This document shows positions 26,257 through 35,346 of a stretch of 64,000 nt of DNA, piece by piece. Within the stretch, counting starts at the first letter, position 1; every line of letters begins with the position of its first letter. The notes under the pieces were generated by a model, which was not told where the DNA came from, searched no databases, and saw nothing but the letters and a program-made list of their open reading frames with translations. This DNA comes from Sphingomonas kyeonggiensis (GTDB lineage Bacteria > Pseudomonadota > Alphaproteobacteria > Sphingomonadales > Sphingomonadaceae), in assembly GCF_014196745.1 (NCBI RefSeq), contig NZ_JACIEH010000003.1:930001-994000 (forward strand), written 5' to 3'. The position numbers and the translations under genes were made by a program.

Positions 26257-27225
26257 TCACGCATGCAGAAAGATCACGACGGAGCCGATCCGGGTGGCGC
26301 GCAGGTGCAGCAGTGCCTCCAATGCCCGCAGCGCCTCCTCGGGATCGTCGATCGCGAGCGAGCCGCTGACCCGACGATCGGCGAGGTCGCTGCCGACCAG
26401 CTGGATCAGCCCCGGATGGTAGCGCGCGAGCTCATCGACGACGGTGCCCAGACGGGCATCCTCGAACACCAGCCAGCCCCGCGTCCAGGCCATGGCGGCT
26501 TCGCGGTTCGCGGGGCGGACCGCGCCGATCGCATTGTCCTGGTAACGGACGGTCTGCCCCTCGGCGATGCGGGCGCGCGCGCCGTTGTCGAGCGCGACCT
26601 GCACGGCATGTTCGGTGACGGTGACGTCCGCGGCGTCGCCCTGGCGCCGCACGATGAAGCGGGTGCCGAGCGCCGTCGTCGCGCCGCTGCCGGCATCGAC
26701 CGTGAACGGGCGGCTGCGATCGGGCGCGACTTCGAACTCGGCGCGGCCGCGCAGCAGCCGGACGTCGCGGCGGTTCGCGGTGAAATCGAGCGCGACGGCG
26801 CTGTTGGTGTCGAGCCATACACGCGAGCCATCCGCCAGCTTCTCGATCCGGCGCTCGCCCACATTGGTGCGCAGATCCGCCTGCAGGCGCAGCGGCAGAT
26901 CGGTGAGCACCGTGATCGCGATCGCCGCGGCGATGGCAGCGCCGGCCTGCGCCGCCCGGCGAGGCGTGGGCGCGCGCATGCCCCGGCGTCGGCGCGGAAC
27001 CGTGGGGGGCAGGCGAGCGGTGACGGGCGCCGCTACCGCGCCCAGGTCACGCCAGATCGCTTCCATCTCGGCCAGCCGGGTATCGTGCCGGGGATCGGAA
27101 ACGCGCCAGGCCTGCAGGGAATCGTCGCGTGACGCCTCGTCCTGCGCGAGGTCCTTGCGGCACAGGTCTTCGGCGAGCAGGCGCGCTGCCTCGGCGATGA
27201 TCGCCTTGTCGTCCCCGCGTTTCAT
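26257..27225 (-). CDS. FecR-like anti-sigma factor/regulator
   Basis: A 322-residue inner-membrane regulator. The N-terminal cytoplasmic domain (ARLLAEDLCRKDLAQDEASR, EMEAIWRDLG) would bind the sigma factor. A membrane helix is at about residues 90-110 (AGAAIAAAIAITVLTDL). The periplasmic FecR domain contains LADGSRVWLDTNSAVALDF and GRAEFEVAPDRSRPFTVDAG, and a C-terminal DUF4974-like segment (LIQLVGSDLADRRVSGSL) contacts the receptor signalling domain. Its ATG overlaps the sigma-factor stop (ATGA). In the known Fec and Has systems such a protein relays receptor occupancy to the sigma factor; here the receptor is the divergent STN-domain protein. Confidence 0.9.
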   Translation of the reverse strand: MKRGDDKAIIAEAARLLAEDLCRKDLAQDEASRDDSLQAWRVSDPRHDTRLAEMEAIWRDLGAVAAPVTARLPPTVPRRRRGMRAPTPRRAAQAGAAIAAAIAITVLTDLPLRLQADLRTNVGERRIEKLADGSRVWLDTNSAVALDFTANRRDVRLLRGRAEFEVAPDRSRPFTVDAGSGATTALGTRFIVRRQGDAADVTVTEHAVQVALDNGARARIAEGQTVRYQDNAIGAVRPANREAAMAWTRGWLVFEDARLGTVVDELARYHPGLIQLVGSDLADRRVSGSLAIDDPEEALRALEALLHLRATRIGSVVIFLHA

Positions 27226-27746
27226 CCCTGCTCCGCCTCCGCCAGCCGGCTGTGGCAATGCTGTAACGCCAGGCGGACATGCTTGGCGACGGCGTTCTGG
27301 CTGATCCCCAGCCGCTCCGCGATCTCCGCGCTCGACAGGTCGTGGATCCGTCGCAGGACGAAGACTTCTCGGCAGCGCGGCGGCAGCTCCTCGAGTGCGA
27401 GCTTGAGCCGGCGCAGCCGGTCGCGGTCGATCATCGCCTGCTCGGCGTCGGGGGCATCGTCCGGGATCGCGTCGTCCGGCGGGGTGTCGTGGAAATATTC
27501 ATGGCGCACCCGATCCTTTCGCAGTTGATCGATCGCGAGATTGCGGACCAGCCGGCGAAGGAATGCTCCGCTGTCCCGCACCGTCATCCGCTCATCGAGC
27601 GTCTGCACGCGAAACCACAGGCTTTGCACCACGTCTTCGGCGGCAGGCCCGTCACCCAGAATGCGGCGGGCGACGCCCAGCAACGGTCGGCGATTGCCGA
27701 TGATCGCGTGCGACAGCATCGCCGTGGTGGAAGGCCCCTTGCCCAT
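27222..27746 (-). CDS. FecI-like ECF sigma factor
   Basis: A 174-residue iron-starvation-type sigma factor. Region 2 includes DGPAAEDVVQSLWFRVQTLD and LRRLVRNLAIDQLRKDRVRH; region 4 includes LEELPPRCREVFVLRRIHDL and AERLGISQNAVAKHV. Start at 27746 (MGKGPSTTAM) gives the usual length; MLSHAI nine codons later is also possible. It is paired with an anti-sigma gene downstream and an STN receptor gene divergent to it, so it should drive transcription of the haem-receptor operon. Confidence 0.92.
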   Translation of the reverse strand: MGKGPSTTAMLSHAIIGNRRPLLGVARRILGDGPAAEDVVQSLWFRVQTLDERMTVRDSGAFLRRLVRNLAIDQLRKDRVRHEYFHDTPPDDAIPDDAPDAEQAMIDRDRLRRLKLALEELPPRCREVFVLRRIHDLSSAEIAERLGISQNAVAKHVRLALQHCHSRLAEAEQG

Positions 27747-27898
27747 CAGAATGCGGATAATCGCAATTGCGATGCAGTCGCAATAAAAATCGGGCGAGCC
27801 AGAAATTTTGCGTTCGCGAGGTCCCGTTGTTGCGCCGCGGTACGTCAACTCTTGCGACCGCCCCGGCAGACCGGGGGCAAGAACAAGGGGCAATGACG

Positions 27899-30814
27899 AT
27901 GGGACGCAATTCGGGGCGCGGTGCGGTGCTGCTCGCGGTGCAGGCGCTGATGGGCGGGACGATGCTGGCACCGACCGCGCCGGCCCAGGCGCAGACGGCG
28001 CAGGCGACGCACTTCGCGATCCCCAAGGGGCCGCTGGGCGAGGCGCTCGCCCGCTTTTCGCAGCAGAGCGGACTCCAGCTCGCCTATGATGCCGATCTAA
28101 CCCGCGACCTCACCACCAATGGCGTCGACGGCACCATGGCGCCGATCGCGGCCTTGTCGCGGCTGCTGCAGGGCACCGGGCTCAGCTACCGGGTCGAGGG
28201 CCGCCGGGTGACGCTGGAGCGAGCGCCCCAGGCGACGGACGCGACCGTGCTCGGCCCGGTCCGCGTTGGCGCCTCGAGCGAGCGCGGCGGCGCGGGTGGC
28301 GCGAATCCGGCAGGGATAGGTGGCCGCGGCACGAGTGCGGCGCCGGCGGACAGGCCCTATCTCGAGGCCGGCTCCAGTGCCTATATCCCGCAGGAGACGG
28401 TCGAGCGATTTCGCGGCGCGACGGTAGCCGATGTGGTGAAGGGCGTGGCGGGCGTCACTGCCGGCGATCCGCGCGTCGCCAATGCGCTCGACGTCAACAT
28501 TCGCGGTATCCAGGGGCAGGGCCGCGTGCCGATCCTGATCGACGGCGCGCAATCGGGCATGGACACCTATCGCGGCTATGCCGGCCAGTCGCAGCGCGCC
28601 TATCTCGATCCCGACCTGGTCAGCTCCATCACGATCGAGAAGGGGCCGAGCCTGGCCACCAACGCCTCGGGCGGGATCGGCGGCGTGGTCAGCGTCGATA
28701 CGCTCAAGCCCGGCGACGTGCTCCGCGACGGCCAGAAGCTTGGCGCGCGCGTCCGTGTCGGCCTGTCGGACGGCAGCGCGCCCGATCTTCCCGGCTATTC
28801 GGACAAGCAGCGCCGCCGCGAGGCGCTCAAGCCCGGTGGCTTCTTCGGCAATGCCGCGCTCGCCTGGCGCAACGACGATATCGAGCTGCTCGCCGCCTAT
28901 GCGCATCGCGAGACAGGCAACTATTATGCCGGCAGCGCGGGCTATGCGGACTATCCGCTCACCCGCCGCACCGTGGCCGCGCTCAATCCGCGCAAGTCCG
29001 AGGTGTTCAACACCTCGGCCAAGTCGGACTCCATCCTGCTCAAGGGCACTTGGCGCATCGATGATGCCCAGGCGATCGAGGCGAGCTATCGCCGATACGA
29101 GGGCCGCCAGGGCGAGATCATGGCTTCGCAGATCATCCGTGGTACCGGCGAGCAGGTGCCGCAATGGGAGCCCGGCCGGATCGGTCTCGACGCCTATACG
29201 CTTACCTATCGCGCCAAGCAGGGCGCAGCGATCGATTTCACCGCCCGCGCCTGGTACACCCACTCGAACAGCCTGATGTACAACGGGCTGACCGGCATCA
29301 CGCCCTGGTTCTACGATCGCCGCACCGAGTGGTGGGACGCGCCGACCTTCAACAGCGAGGCCGGCTATCGCGACGCCTATTGGAACGAGCTGACCAACAA
29401 TCGCTGGGGCTATGACCTCACCAACGTCTCGAAGCTGAGCGGCGGGCTGGGCGACTTCACCTTCACTTATGGCCTCGCCTTCGCCAACGACGATATCAAG
29501 CCCGGCCCCAACTCGCCGATCAAGCATGACGACATCGTCAACAACCGCTTCCTGCGCAACGCGCACCGGCAGGAATATAGCGGCACCGCTTCGGTGAAGT
29601 GGCAGCCGGACTCGCGCTGGGAGCTGCTGGCCGGCGGCCGGCTCAACCATGTCGAGATCGCCGATCGCAACCGGTTGGCGACCGTGACGCAGGAGAGCCA
29701 GATCGGCTTGTACCGCTATACCGAGCTGCTGCGCCCCAACCCGAGCGCGACCAACCCGAACCGCACCGCGCGCGTGCAGCTGCTCAACTGGTATCCGGAT
29801 GCCAACGGCCAGTTCACCTATGCCTCGCTGCTCGCCTCGCCCTTCGAGAAGGGCACCGTCGCGGACATCCCCGGCTGGACGACGTACAAGGCCGATCCGG
29901 CCGAGCCGCTGATCGTGCCGACCGCGTGGAGCTGGTCCAGGCCGATCAAGCGCCGCGACACCGCCTTCACGCCGACCGGCACCATCAGCTACGATGCCGG
30001 CTTCGCCCGCGTCTATGCCCGCTATGCCGAGGGCGTGAAGCTGCCGAGCATCTTCGAGACGACGCTGGGCCTGTTCACCGCCGCGCGTCCGGTCGCCGAG
30101 CTCAAGCCCGAGCGGAGCCGCGGCTGGGAGGTCGGCGCCAGCACCCTCCAGCGCGGCGTGTTCGCCCGTGGTGACCGGCTGGCGGTCAAGGTCGCGTACT
30201 TCAACACCAATATCAGCGACCTGATCACCCGCGACTATCGCACGCTCTCGGCCGGCCTCATCCGCAACGTCGACAAGTTCAAGGTCTCGGGCCTCGAGTT
30301 CCAGTCCGAATATGCGGGCCGGGTGCCGTTCCTGAACCTCTCGGCGCATTACTACTTCAACGCCAAGACCTGCGCGCCCGACATCGCGGCGGAGCGCCGC
30401 GCCTATGGCAGGTCCCGCGGCATCGCCGAGCTGATCAACACGCCCGACTGCGTCGATGGTGGCTTCGAGGGTTCCTACACCAACACCCAGAACCCGCCGC
30501 GTTTCAACCTGAACGCCACCCTCGGCGCCCGGCTGTTCGACGATCGCCTCACCTTCGGGGCGAGGCTCGTCCACAATAGCGGGCCGATCAGCAAGCTCGA
30601 CAAGGAATGGAATGTCGGCCTTTCCGCCATCCAGCAGCTCTACAAGCGCTCAAGCATCGTCGATGCGTTCCTGTCGGCAAGGATCACCGAGCAGGTGGTG
30701 CTCGACCTCAACGTCGATAATCTGACCGATCGCTATTATCTCGACCCGCTCGCGCTGGGCGTGATGCCGGCGCCGGGTCGCACTTTCCGGGCGGCGATGA
30801 GCTTCCGCTACTGA
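27899..30814 (+). CDS. STN-domain TonB-dependent haem/haemophore receptor
   Basis: A 971-residue outer-membrane receptor with a signalling domain. After the signal peptide, residues 45-105 form an STN (secretin/TonB N-terminal) domain (FAIPKGPLGEALARFSQQSG, LSRLLQGTGLSYRVEGRR). The plug follows (VKGVAGVTAGDPRVANALDV, NIRGIQGQGRVPILIDGAQ), then a large barrel ending FRAAMSFRY. The PNLKPE-type motif appears as VAELKPERSRGWEVG, typical of haem/haemoglobin receptors. AAGGGG lies eight bases before the ATG at 27899. Haem as substrate is inferred from the haem oxygenase gene directly downstream and the Fec/Has-like regulators; HasR-type is the closest known layout. Confidence 0.88.
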   Translation: MGRNSGRGAVLLAVQALMGGTMLAPTAPAQAQTAQATHFAIPKGPLGEALARFSQQSGLQLAYDADLTRDLTTNGVDGTMAPIAALSRLLQGTGLSYRVEGRRVTLERAPQATDATVLGPVRVGASSERGGAGGANPAGIGGRGTSAAPADRPYLEAGSSAYIPQETVERFRGATVADVVKGVAGVTAGDPRVANALDVNIRGIQGQGRVPILIDGAQSGMDTYRGYAGQSQRAYLDPDLVSSITIEKGPSLATNASGGIGGVVSVDTLKPGDVLRDGQKLGARVRVGLSDGSAPDLPGYSDKQRRREALKPGGFFGNAALAWRNDDIELLAAYAHRETGNYYAGSAGYADYPLTRRTVAALNPRKSEVFNTSAKSDSILLKGTWRIDDAQAIEASYRRYEGRQGEIMASQIIRGTGEQVPQWEPGRIGLDAYTLTYRAKQGAAIDFTARAWYTHSNSLMYNGLTGITPWFYDRRTEWWDAPTFNSEAGYRDAYWNELTNNRWGYDLTNVSKLSGGLGDFTFTYGLAFANDDIKPGPNSPIKHDDIVNNRFLRNAHRQEYSGTASVKWQPDSRWELLAGGRLNHVEIADRNRLATVTQESQIGLYRYTELLRPNPSATNPNRTARVQLLNWYPDANGQFTYASLLASPFEKGTVADIPGWTTYKADPAEPLIVPTAWSWSRPIKRRDTAFTPTGTISYDAGFARVYARYAEGVKLPSIFETTLGLFTAARPVAELKPERSRGWEVGASTLQRGVFARGDRLAVKVAYFNTNISDLITRDYRTLSAGLIRNVDKFKVSGLEFQSEYAGRVPFLNLSAHYYFNAKTCAPDIAAERRAYGRSRGIAELINTPDCVDGGFEGSYTNTQNPPRFNLNATLGARLFDDRLTFGARLVHNSGPISKLDKEWNVGLSAIQQLYKRSSIVDAFLSARITEQVVLDLNVDNLTDRYYLDPLALGVMPAPGRTFRAAMSFRY

Positions 30815-30852
30815 GCCGCAGGCTCCTTTCCCGAAATCCAAGGAGTATCGCG

Positions 30853-31425
30853 ATGCACGTCATCCACACGCCGCTCTCGGCCCGGCTCAAGGCCTCGACC
30901 CATGCCACCCATGATCGGCTCGACCGATCGATCATGGAAGCCGCGTCCTTCTCCAGCCTGGACGGCTATCGCCGTTTCCTGCAGGTGCAACGCGCCTTCC
31001 ACAGTGACATCGAGGCCTTCTATGCCGATCCGGGGCTGCAGGCATTGCTTCCCGGGCTGGCAGAGCGCCGCCGCCTGCCGCTGATCGAAGCGGACCTCGC
31101 GGATCTTGGCGAGGATATGGGCCAGGCGCTGCCGGGCAGGCCTGTGCCGGATCCGGCCACCGCGCTGGGCTGGCTCTATGTCGCCGAGGGTTCCAACCTC
31201 GGCGCGACGCTGCTGCGCAAGGAGGCGGCGCGGCTCGGCCTGTCGGATGCGCATGGCGCCCGGCATCTGGCGCCGGCGGAGGAGGGCCCCGCCGCGCACT
31301 GGCGGCATTTCAAGGCGGGCCTCGACGCCGCGATGCTGACCGACGCCGAAGTCGAGCGCGCGGTGGCGGGGGCCAATGCCGCCTTTGCCCGGGTGCAGGC
31401 ACTGGTCGATGCCGAACTCGCGTGA
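30853..31425 (+). CDS. hemO: Biliverdin-producing haem oxygenase
   Basis: A 190-residue bacterial haem oxygenase that opens haem to biliverdin, CO and Fe(II), releasing iron in the cytoplasm. The proximal-histidine region is KASTHATHDRLDRSIM and the distal glycine-rich helix is GWLYVAEGSNLGATLL; both match HemO/PigA proteins. AAGGAG sits seven bases before the start. Placement 38 bases behind the haem receptor supports co-transcription and a role in iron acquisition from haem, not in phytochrome chromophore supply; no phytochrome gene is in the window. Confidence 0.93.
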   Translation: MHVIHTPLSARLKASTHATHDRLDRSIMEAASFSSLDGYRRFLQVQRAFHSDIEAFYADPGLQALLPGLAERRRLPLIEADLADLGEDMGQALPGRPVPDPATALGWLYVAEGSNLGATLLRKEAARLGLSDAHGARHLAPAEEGPAAHWRHFKAGLDAAMLTDAEVERAVAGANAAFARVQALVDAELA

Positions 31426-31852
31426 CCCGGCAGCGGCGGGGCAGGCACGCCGGGTCTTCTGGCTGGGGCTGGGTTTGCTACTGGTCGCGATCGGCTTTGT
31501 CGGGCTGTTCGTCCCGCTGCTGCCGACCACGGATTTCCTGATCCTCGCGCTGCCTTGCTTCGCGCGTTCCTCGCCGCGATTGGAGGCGTGGCTGCTCGAC
31601 CATCCCCGCTTCGGGCCCGCGCTGCAGGCCTGGCGGTCGGCACGGGCCATTCCCCGCCACGCCAAGCTCGCTGCCTGTATCGGCATGGCGGCGGGCTTTC
31701 TGCTGTTCTGCTGGCTCGTGCATCCCAAGGCCTGGGTGGCGGCGATGATCGCGGGGCTTCTCACCGCTTGCGCAGGGTGGATCGTGCGGCGACCTTCATT
31801 TCAAGCCGAGAATAGCGGAAATCGGACCGGACGGGTTCGCGGGATGCGCTGA
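31409..31852 (+). CDS. DUF454 (YbaN-like) inner-membrane protein
   Basis: A small membrane protein of about 147 residues with two to three hydrophobic helices. Characteristic DUF454 segments are GLVGLFVPLLPTTDFLILAL-like text (here FVGLFVPLLPTTDFLILAL) and the conserved CFARSSPRLEAWLLDHPRFG. Function is unknown for the family. It overlaps the end of the haem oxygenase gene by 17 bases, and DUF454 genes often accompany haem or iron uptake genes, so a helper role there is likely. Its 3' end overlaps the convergent permease gene by about 50 bases. Confidence 0.88.
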   Translation: MPNSRDPAAAGQARRVFWLGLGLLLVAIGFVGLFVPLLPTTDFLILALPCFARSSPRLEAWLLDHPRFGPALQAWRSARAIPRHAKLAACIGMAAGFLLFCWLVHPKAWVAAMIAGLLTACAGWIVRRPSFQAENSGNRTGRVRGMR

Positions 31853-33273
31853 TCCGGCAGGTTCGCGCTGCCTTGCTCGAGCGACACATTCCGGGTTTCC
31901 TCTCCCCAGAGCCACCAGAGCAATGCCGCGATCGGGCCGGGCAGAGCCAGGAGGATGAGCACCAGGAGCGCGGACGACGGCGTCCCGGTCGCCTGATAGG
32001 CATAGGTGAGCATCAGCGGCGCAAGCATCGCTCCCACCCGGCCGATCGCGACGGAGACGCCGAGCCCGGTGGCACGCAGCCGCGTCGGCAGGATTTCCGC
32101 GGCGATCACATAGGCGGTGATATAGGCCCAGGTCACGCCGAACTGCATCAGGCAATAGCTGAACACCATGCCCGGCAGGCTGGTGAGTGCATAGAGCGGC
32201 AGGACGGCGAGGACGGTGAGACTGTAGCTCGCGAGCAGCGAATTGCGCCGGCCGAACGCCTCGACGGAATAGGCCCCCATCATGCCGCCGAGCAATGCGG
32301 CAGCGTTGCCCCAGAAGTAATAGAGCGGCAGGTCGGCGGCCGGCACCTTCATTTCGGGCAGGATCACCAGCGCCATCAGCGCTAGTGCGCCATAGACGAC
32401 GGCTGCCTGCGAGAAATTGAGCGCGCTGGCGAGACCACAACGGCGGCGATAGCCGGTGGCAAGCTCGCCCAGATTGCGCAGGAACGAGGGTGTAGCACGG
32501 ACAAAGGAAGCCGGCGCAAACCGGCGCGCGGATTGCTCCGACGCGACCCGGCCGGTGGCAGTGGCGGCGATCGATTCAACGATGGCCTCGACTTCTGCGA
32601 CCCGCCCTTGCTGCAACAGCCATCTCGGCGATTCCGGGATCGCCCGGCGCACCCAGAGGAAGAACAGCGCCAGCACGGCGCCCAGTCCGAAGCCGATGCG
32701 CCAGCCGATCTCCGGCGGGAACCAGCTGAACAGCAGCCAGGATGCTCCGGCCGACGCCATCGCGCCGACCGGAAAGCCGGACAGGATCAGGGCATCGGTG
32801 CGGCCGCGATGCGCCTTGGGAAAGAACTCGCCCATGGTCGCGGTCACCGCGGAATATTCGCCGCCTACCGCCAGCGCGGTCATGAACCGGAAGAACAGGA
32901 ACGACTCATAGTTCCAAGAAAAGGCGGTCCCCGTCGCGAACACTGCGTACCAGAGCAGGGTGCCGAGGAAGAGCCGCTTGCGCCCGAACCGGTCGGCCAG
33001 ATAACCGAAGCCGATCGCGCCGATCAGCATGCCGACCACCCAGACGCTGACCGCGACCGAGCCCTGCGCCGCGGACAGGCGCCATTGCGCCTTGAGGACC
33101 CCGAAGGTGCTGCCGATGATGTTCGTCTCGAACGAATCCAGCGCCCAGCCCACGCCGAGCGCAACGGTCAGCACCGTGTGGAAACGGGTCCAGGGCATGT
33201 GATCGAGGCGTTCCAGCGCGTCGGTCTGCACTGTGGCTTGCATGGTCATCGCCGTTTCGTCTGCCTGCGCCAT
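31801..33273 (-). CDS. MFS transporter of the phosphonate-type operon
   Basis: A 490-residue permease with twelve predicted helices. MFS signatures are visible after helix 2 (GYLADRFGRKRLFLG) and in helix 4-5 (FFRFMTALAVGGEYSAVTA, MGEFFPKAHRGR). It resembles the sugar/organic-acid porter branch. The ATG at 33273 lies one base after the dehydrogenase stop, so phnX, the dehydrogenase and the permease form one leftward operon. I infer import of the phosphonate handled by those enzymes; sequence alone cannot name the substrate. Its last 52 bases overlap the convergent DUF454 gene. Confidence 0.85.
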   Translation of the reverse strand: MAQADETAMTMQATVQTDALERLDHMPWTRFHTVLTVALGVGWALDSFETNIIGSTFGVLKAQWRLSAAQGSVAVSVWVVGMLIGAIGFGYLADRFGRKRLFLGTLLWYAVFATGTAFSWNYESFLFFRFMTALAVGGEYSAVTATMGEFFPKAHRGRTDALILSGFPVGAMASAGASWLLFSWFPPEIGWRIGFGLGAVLALFFLWVRRAIPESPRWLLQQGRVAEVEAIVESIAATATGRVASEQSARRFAPASFVRATPSFLRNLGELATGYRRRCGLASALNFSQAAVVYGALALMALVILPEMKVPAADLPLYYFWGNAAALLGGMMGAYSVEAFGRRNSLLASYSLTVLAVLPLYALTSLPGMVFSYCLMQFGVTWAYITAYVIAAEILPTRLRATGLGVSVAIGRVGAMLAPLMLTYAYQATGTPSSALLVLILLALPGPIAALLWWLWGEETRNVSLEQGSANLPDQRIPRTRPVRFPLFSA

Positions 33274-33274
33274 G

Positions 33275-34381
33275 TTAAGCCTCCGCGACGGTGGGAAGGG
33301 GAAAGCGGCTTCTCGCGCCGATGAAGTTGCGCCCGCGCGGCCCGGCAAAGGCGGCATCGACAATGTCACGCCATTCCTCCGGCCCGATGCCCAGCGCCTC
33401 CGGGTCCGCCGCGACGCCGAGATCGCTCAGGAACCGGCGAAGCTGGGCCGGGGCCCGGTCCAGGTCGCCGAACAGCTCCGCCAGCGCGGCGTCGCAGTCG
33501 GCGTCCGCGCCGATCGCGGCGCTCATCACTTCCGGCAGGCAGAAGGAGCAGGCGATGCCGTGCGGAACCCGATGCTCGAGCGTGATCGGATAGGAGATGT
33601 TGTGCGCCAGTGCCGTCTGCGTGTTCGAAAAGGCCAGCCCGGCACGGGTCGCGCCCAATGCCATCTTCTCGCGCGCGCCACTGTCCTGCGGATCCTCGCG
33701 GAGGCTGCGCAGCCCGGCCATGATGTCGCGCGCCGCCGCGATGGCGAAGCCGCGCGTGACGGGCGTCGCATGGACATTCCAGAGACTTTCGAGTGCATGG
33801 GACAGCGCGTCCAGGCCGCTGGCAAGCGTGACCGGCCAGGGCAGGCTCTCGGTGATCCGTGGATCGACGAAGACGGCCTCGGCGTAGAGATCGTCGCGGT
33901 TGAGCGAGAGCTTGCGCTTGCGCTCCGGGTCCCAGACCGTTGCCCATTTGGTCAGGTCGCTGCCCGTGCCGGAAGTGGTCGGGATCGCGACAATCGGCAG
34001 CGCGCGGCGCGCGAGGCGCTCACCGGTCTCCATGTACTGGACGACGGGGGCGTAGCGCCCCCGGCCGGCCGCCAGGAACTTGGCCGTGTCCATCACCGAT
34101 CCCCCGCCCAGCGCGACGATCAGTTCCGGTTCATAGGCAGCGGCGCTCACCTGGGTGCAGACACGCCGCAACATCGCGAGCGATGGATTGGGCTCGACAT
34201 CGTCGATCGTCAGCAGCGGCTCGCCGGCCAGCGCCACGAGCCGCGCGCGCCATAGCTGCAGCGGCGCATCGGGGTGCGTGACGAGGATGAACGATCGCCC
34301 GGCAATCGCCTCCCCCAGCGTATCGAAGGTGCCGCTGCCGAAATGCAGCCGTACCGGATTGTGGAATGCCCAGCCGGTCAC
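33275..34381 (-). CDS. Iron-type (group III) alcohol dehydrogenase beside phnX
   Basis: A 368-residue NAD(P)-dependent dehydrogenase of the iron-containing family. The nucleotide loop is LIVALGGGSVMDTAKFLA, followed by PIVAIPTTSGTGSDLTKWAT. Metal-ligand histidines are in the expected places: DALSHALESLWN and AHNISYPITLEHRVPHGIAC. The GTG start overlaps the phnX stop (GTGA). Members of this family called PhpC or FomC reduce phosphonoacetaldehyde to 2-hydroxyethylphosphonate in antibiotic producers. Here, coupled to PhnX, the reverse oxidation feeding phosphonoacetaldehyde to PhnX is plausible; reduction of the acetaldehyde product is the alternative. Confidence 0.88.
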   Translation of the reverse strand: MTGWAFHNPVRLHFGSGTFDTLGEAIAGRSFILVTHPDAPLQLWRARLVALAGEPLLTIDDVEPNPSLAMLRRVCTQVSAAAYEPELIVALGGGSVMDTAKFLAAGRGRYAPVVQYMETGERLARRALPIVAIPTTSGTGSDLTKWATVWDPERKRKLSLNRDDLYAEAVFVDPRITESLPWPVTLASGLDALSHALESLWNVHATPVTRGFAIAAARDIMAGLRSLREDPQDSGAREKMALGATRAGLAFSNTQTALAHNISYPITLEHRVPHGIACSFCLPEVMSAAIGADADCDAALAELFGDLDRAPAQLRRFLSDLGVAADPEALGIGPEEWRDIVDAAFAGPRGRNFIGARSRFPLPTVAEA

Positions 34382-35223
34382 GGCCGCTCCCCCAGGCGCA
34401 GCCGAGCGTCGATGGCATCGATCACCGGAAGCAGGTCCGCCACCGTGTCGATGACATAATGGGCGCCCGCCGCTTCCAGCTTTGCGCGCGCAGGCCGGCG
34501 CAGACGATCCCGTGCGTCATCGTCCAGCGCCTGCCAATCCTCCAGCGACAGCCCCACTTCATTGCCGCTGGCGACGATCCCGATCGCCCACATGCCCGCG
34601 GCGCGACCAGAGCTGAGGCCGGTCGGACTGTCGTCCACCACCACGCAGCCGCGCACATCCGCGACGCCCAGCGCCAGTGCGTTGGCGAGCGGCATGTCGG
34701 GCCAGGGCCGGCCGCGCGCCACATCGCTAACGGTCACGCAGCAATCCGGGGCATAGCCCTGCGCGGCGGCGAGCGGCGCCAGCCCGTTCATGACGCTGCG
34801 CGGATAGCCGGTGGTGCTGCCGATCGCGATGCCGCGCGCCCGAAGCGCCGCGATCACGTCCAGCGCGCCGGGGATCATCGCGCTGTACCTGGCGCAATTG
34901 ACCGCATCGATCCGCAGGAATTCGCCGTAGAGCACATCGACATCCGCCTCGCTCGAGGCCTGGCCCTTCGTCGCCTGCCAGCGCACCTGCACGTCCGGCT
35001 GGGCGAGGATCTGCTGGATATGCTCGCGCTTGGCCGCTCCCATCGGAAGCCGCGCCTCGGCTTCGCTGATCTCCACGCCGGCAAGCGCAAAGGCCTCGCC
35101 GAAAGCCGCTACCGGCGCGATGCAGCCGAAATCGAGGACGGTCCCCGCCCAATCGAAGATGGCGGCCGATACCGGGCCGCGAAAGGCATGCGTGTCCTGG
35201 GAATGCGTGGAAGGCAAGGTCAT
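34378..35223 (-). CDS. phnX: Phosphonoacetaldehyde hydrolase (phosphonatase)
   Basis: A 281-residue HAD-family enzyme that splits the C-P bond of phosphonoacetaldehyde into acetaldehyde and phosphate. Motif I is AAIFDWAGTVLDFG, with nucleophile Asp24 and the alanine at the +2 site that marks PhnX. The cap carries PMGAAKREHI, whose Lys65 forms the Schiff base with substrate. GSTTGYPRSVM and VVVDDSPTGLSSGRAAGMW complete the core. It is first of a leftward three-gene operon. No phnW aminotransferase is present, so the source of phosphonoacetaldehyde here is not the usual 2-aminoethylphosphonate route unless that gene lies elsewhere. Confidence 0.94.
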   Translation of the reverse strand: MTLPSTHSQDTHAFRGPVSAAIFDWAGTVLDFGCIAPVAAFGEAFALAGVEISEAEARLPMGAAKREHIQQILAQPDVQVRWQATKGQASSEADVDVLYGEFLRIDAVNCARYSAMIPGALDVIAALRARGIAIGSTTGYPRSVMNGLAPLAAAQGYAPDCCVTVSDVARGRPWPDMPLANALALGVADVRGCVVVDDSPTGLSSGRAAGMWAIGIVASGNEVGLSLEDWQALDDDARDRLRRPARAKLEAAGAHYVIDTVADLLPVIDAIDARLRLGERP

Positions 35224-35346
35224 GGAAATCCGCTTGAAACCGGGAAAGACGGCCGGTTCCTAACGGCGGTTCATGACAGCCATGCCATCTGAAGAACCGC
35301 GTGCTATCGATCCTTCACACGCAAATTTCGTTGGATCGAGGCGGGG

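Noticed and set aside
28097..30574. 825-codon antisense frame opposite the haem receptor
   Set aside because: Composition typical of antisense high-GC frames; the receptor on the plus strand is unambiguous.
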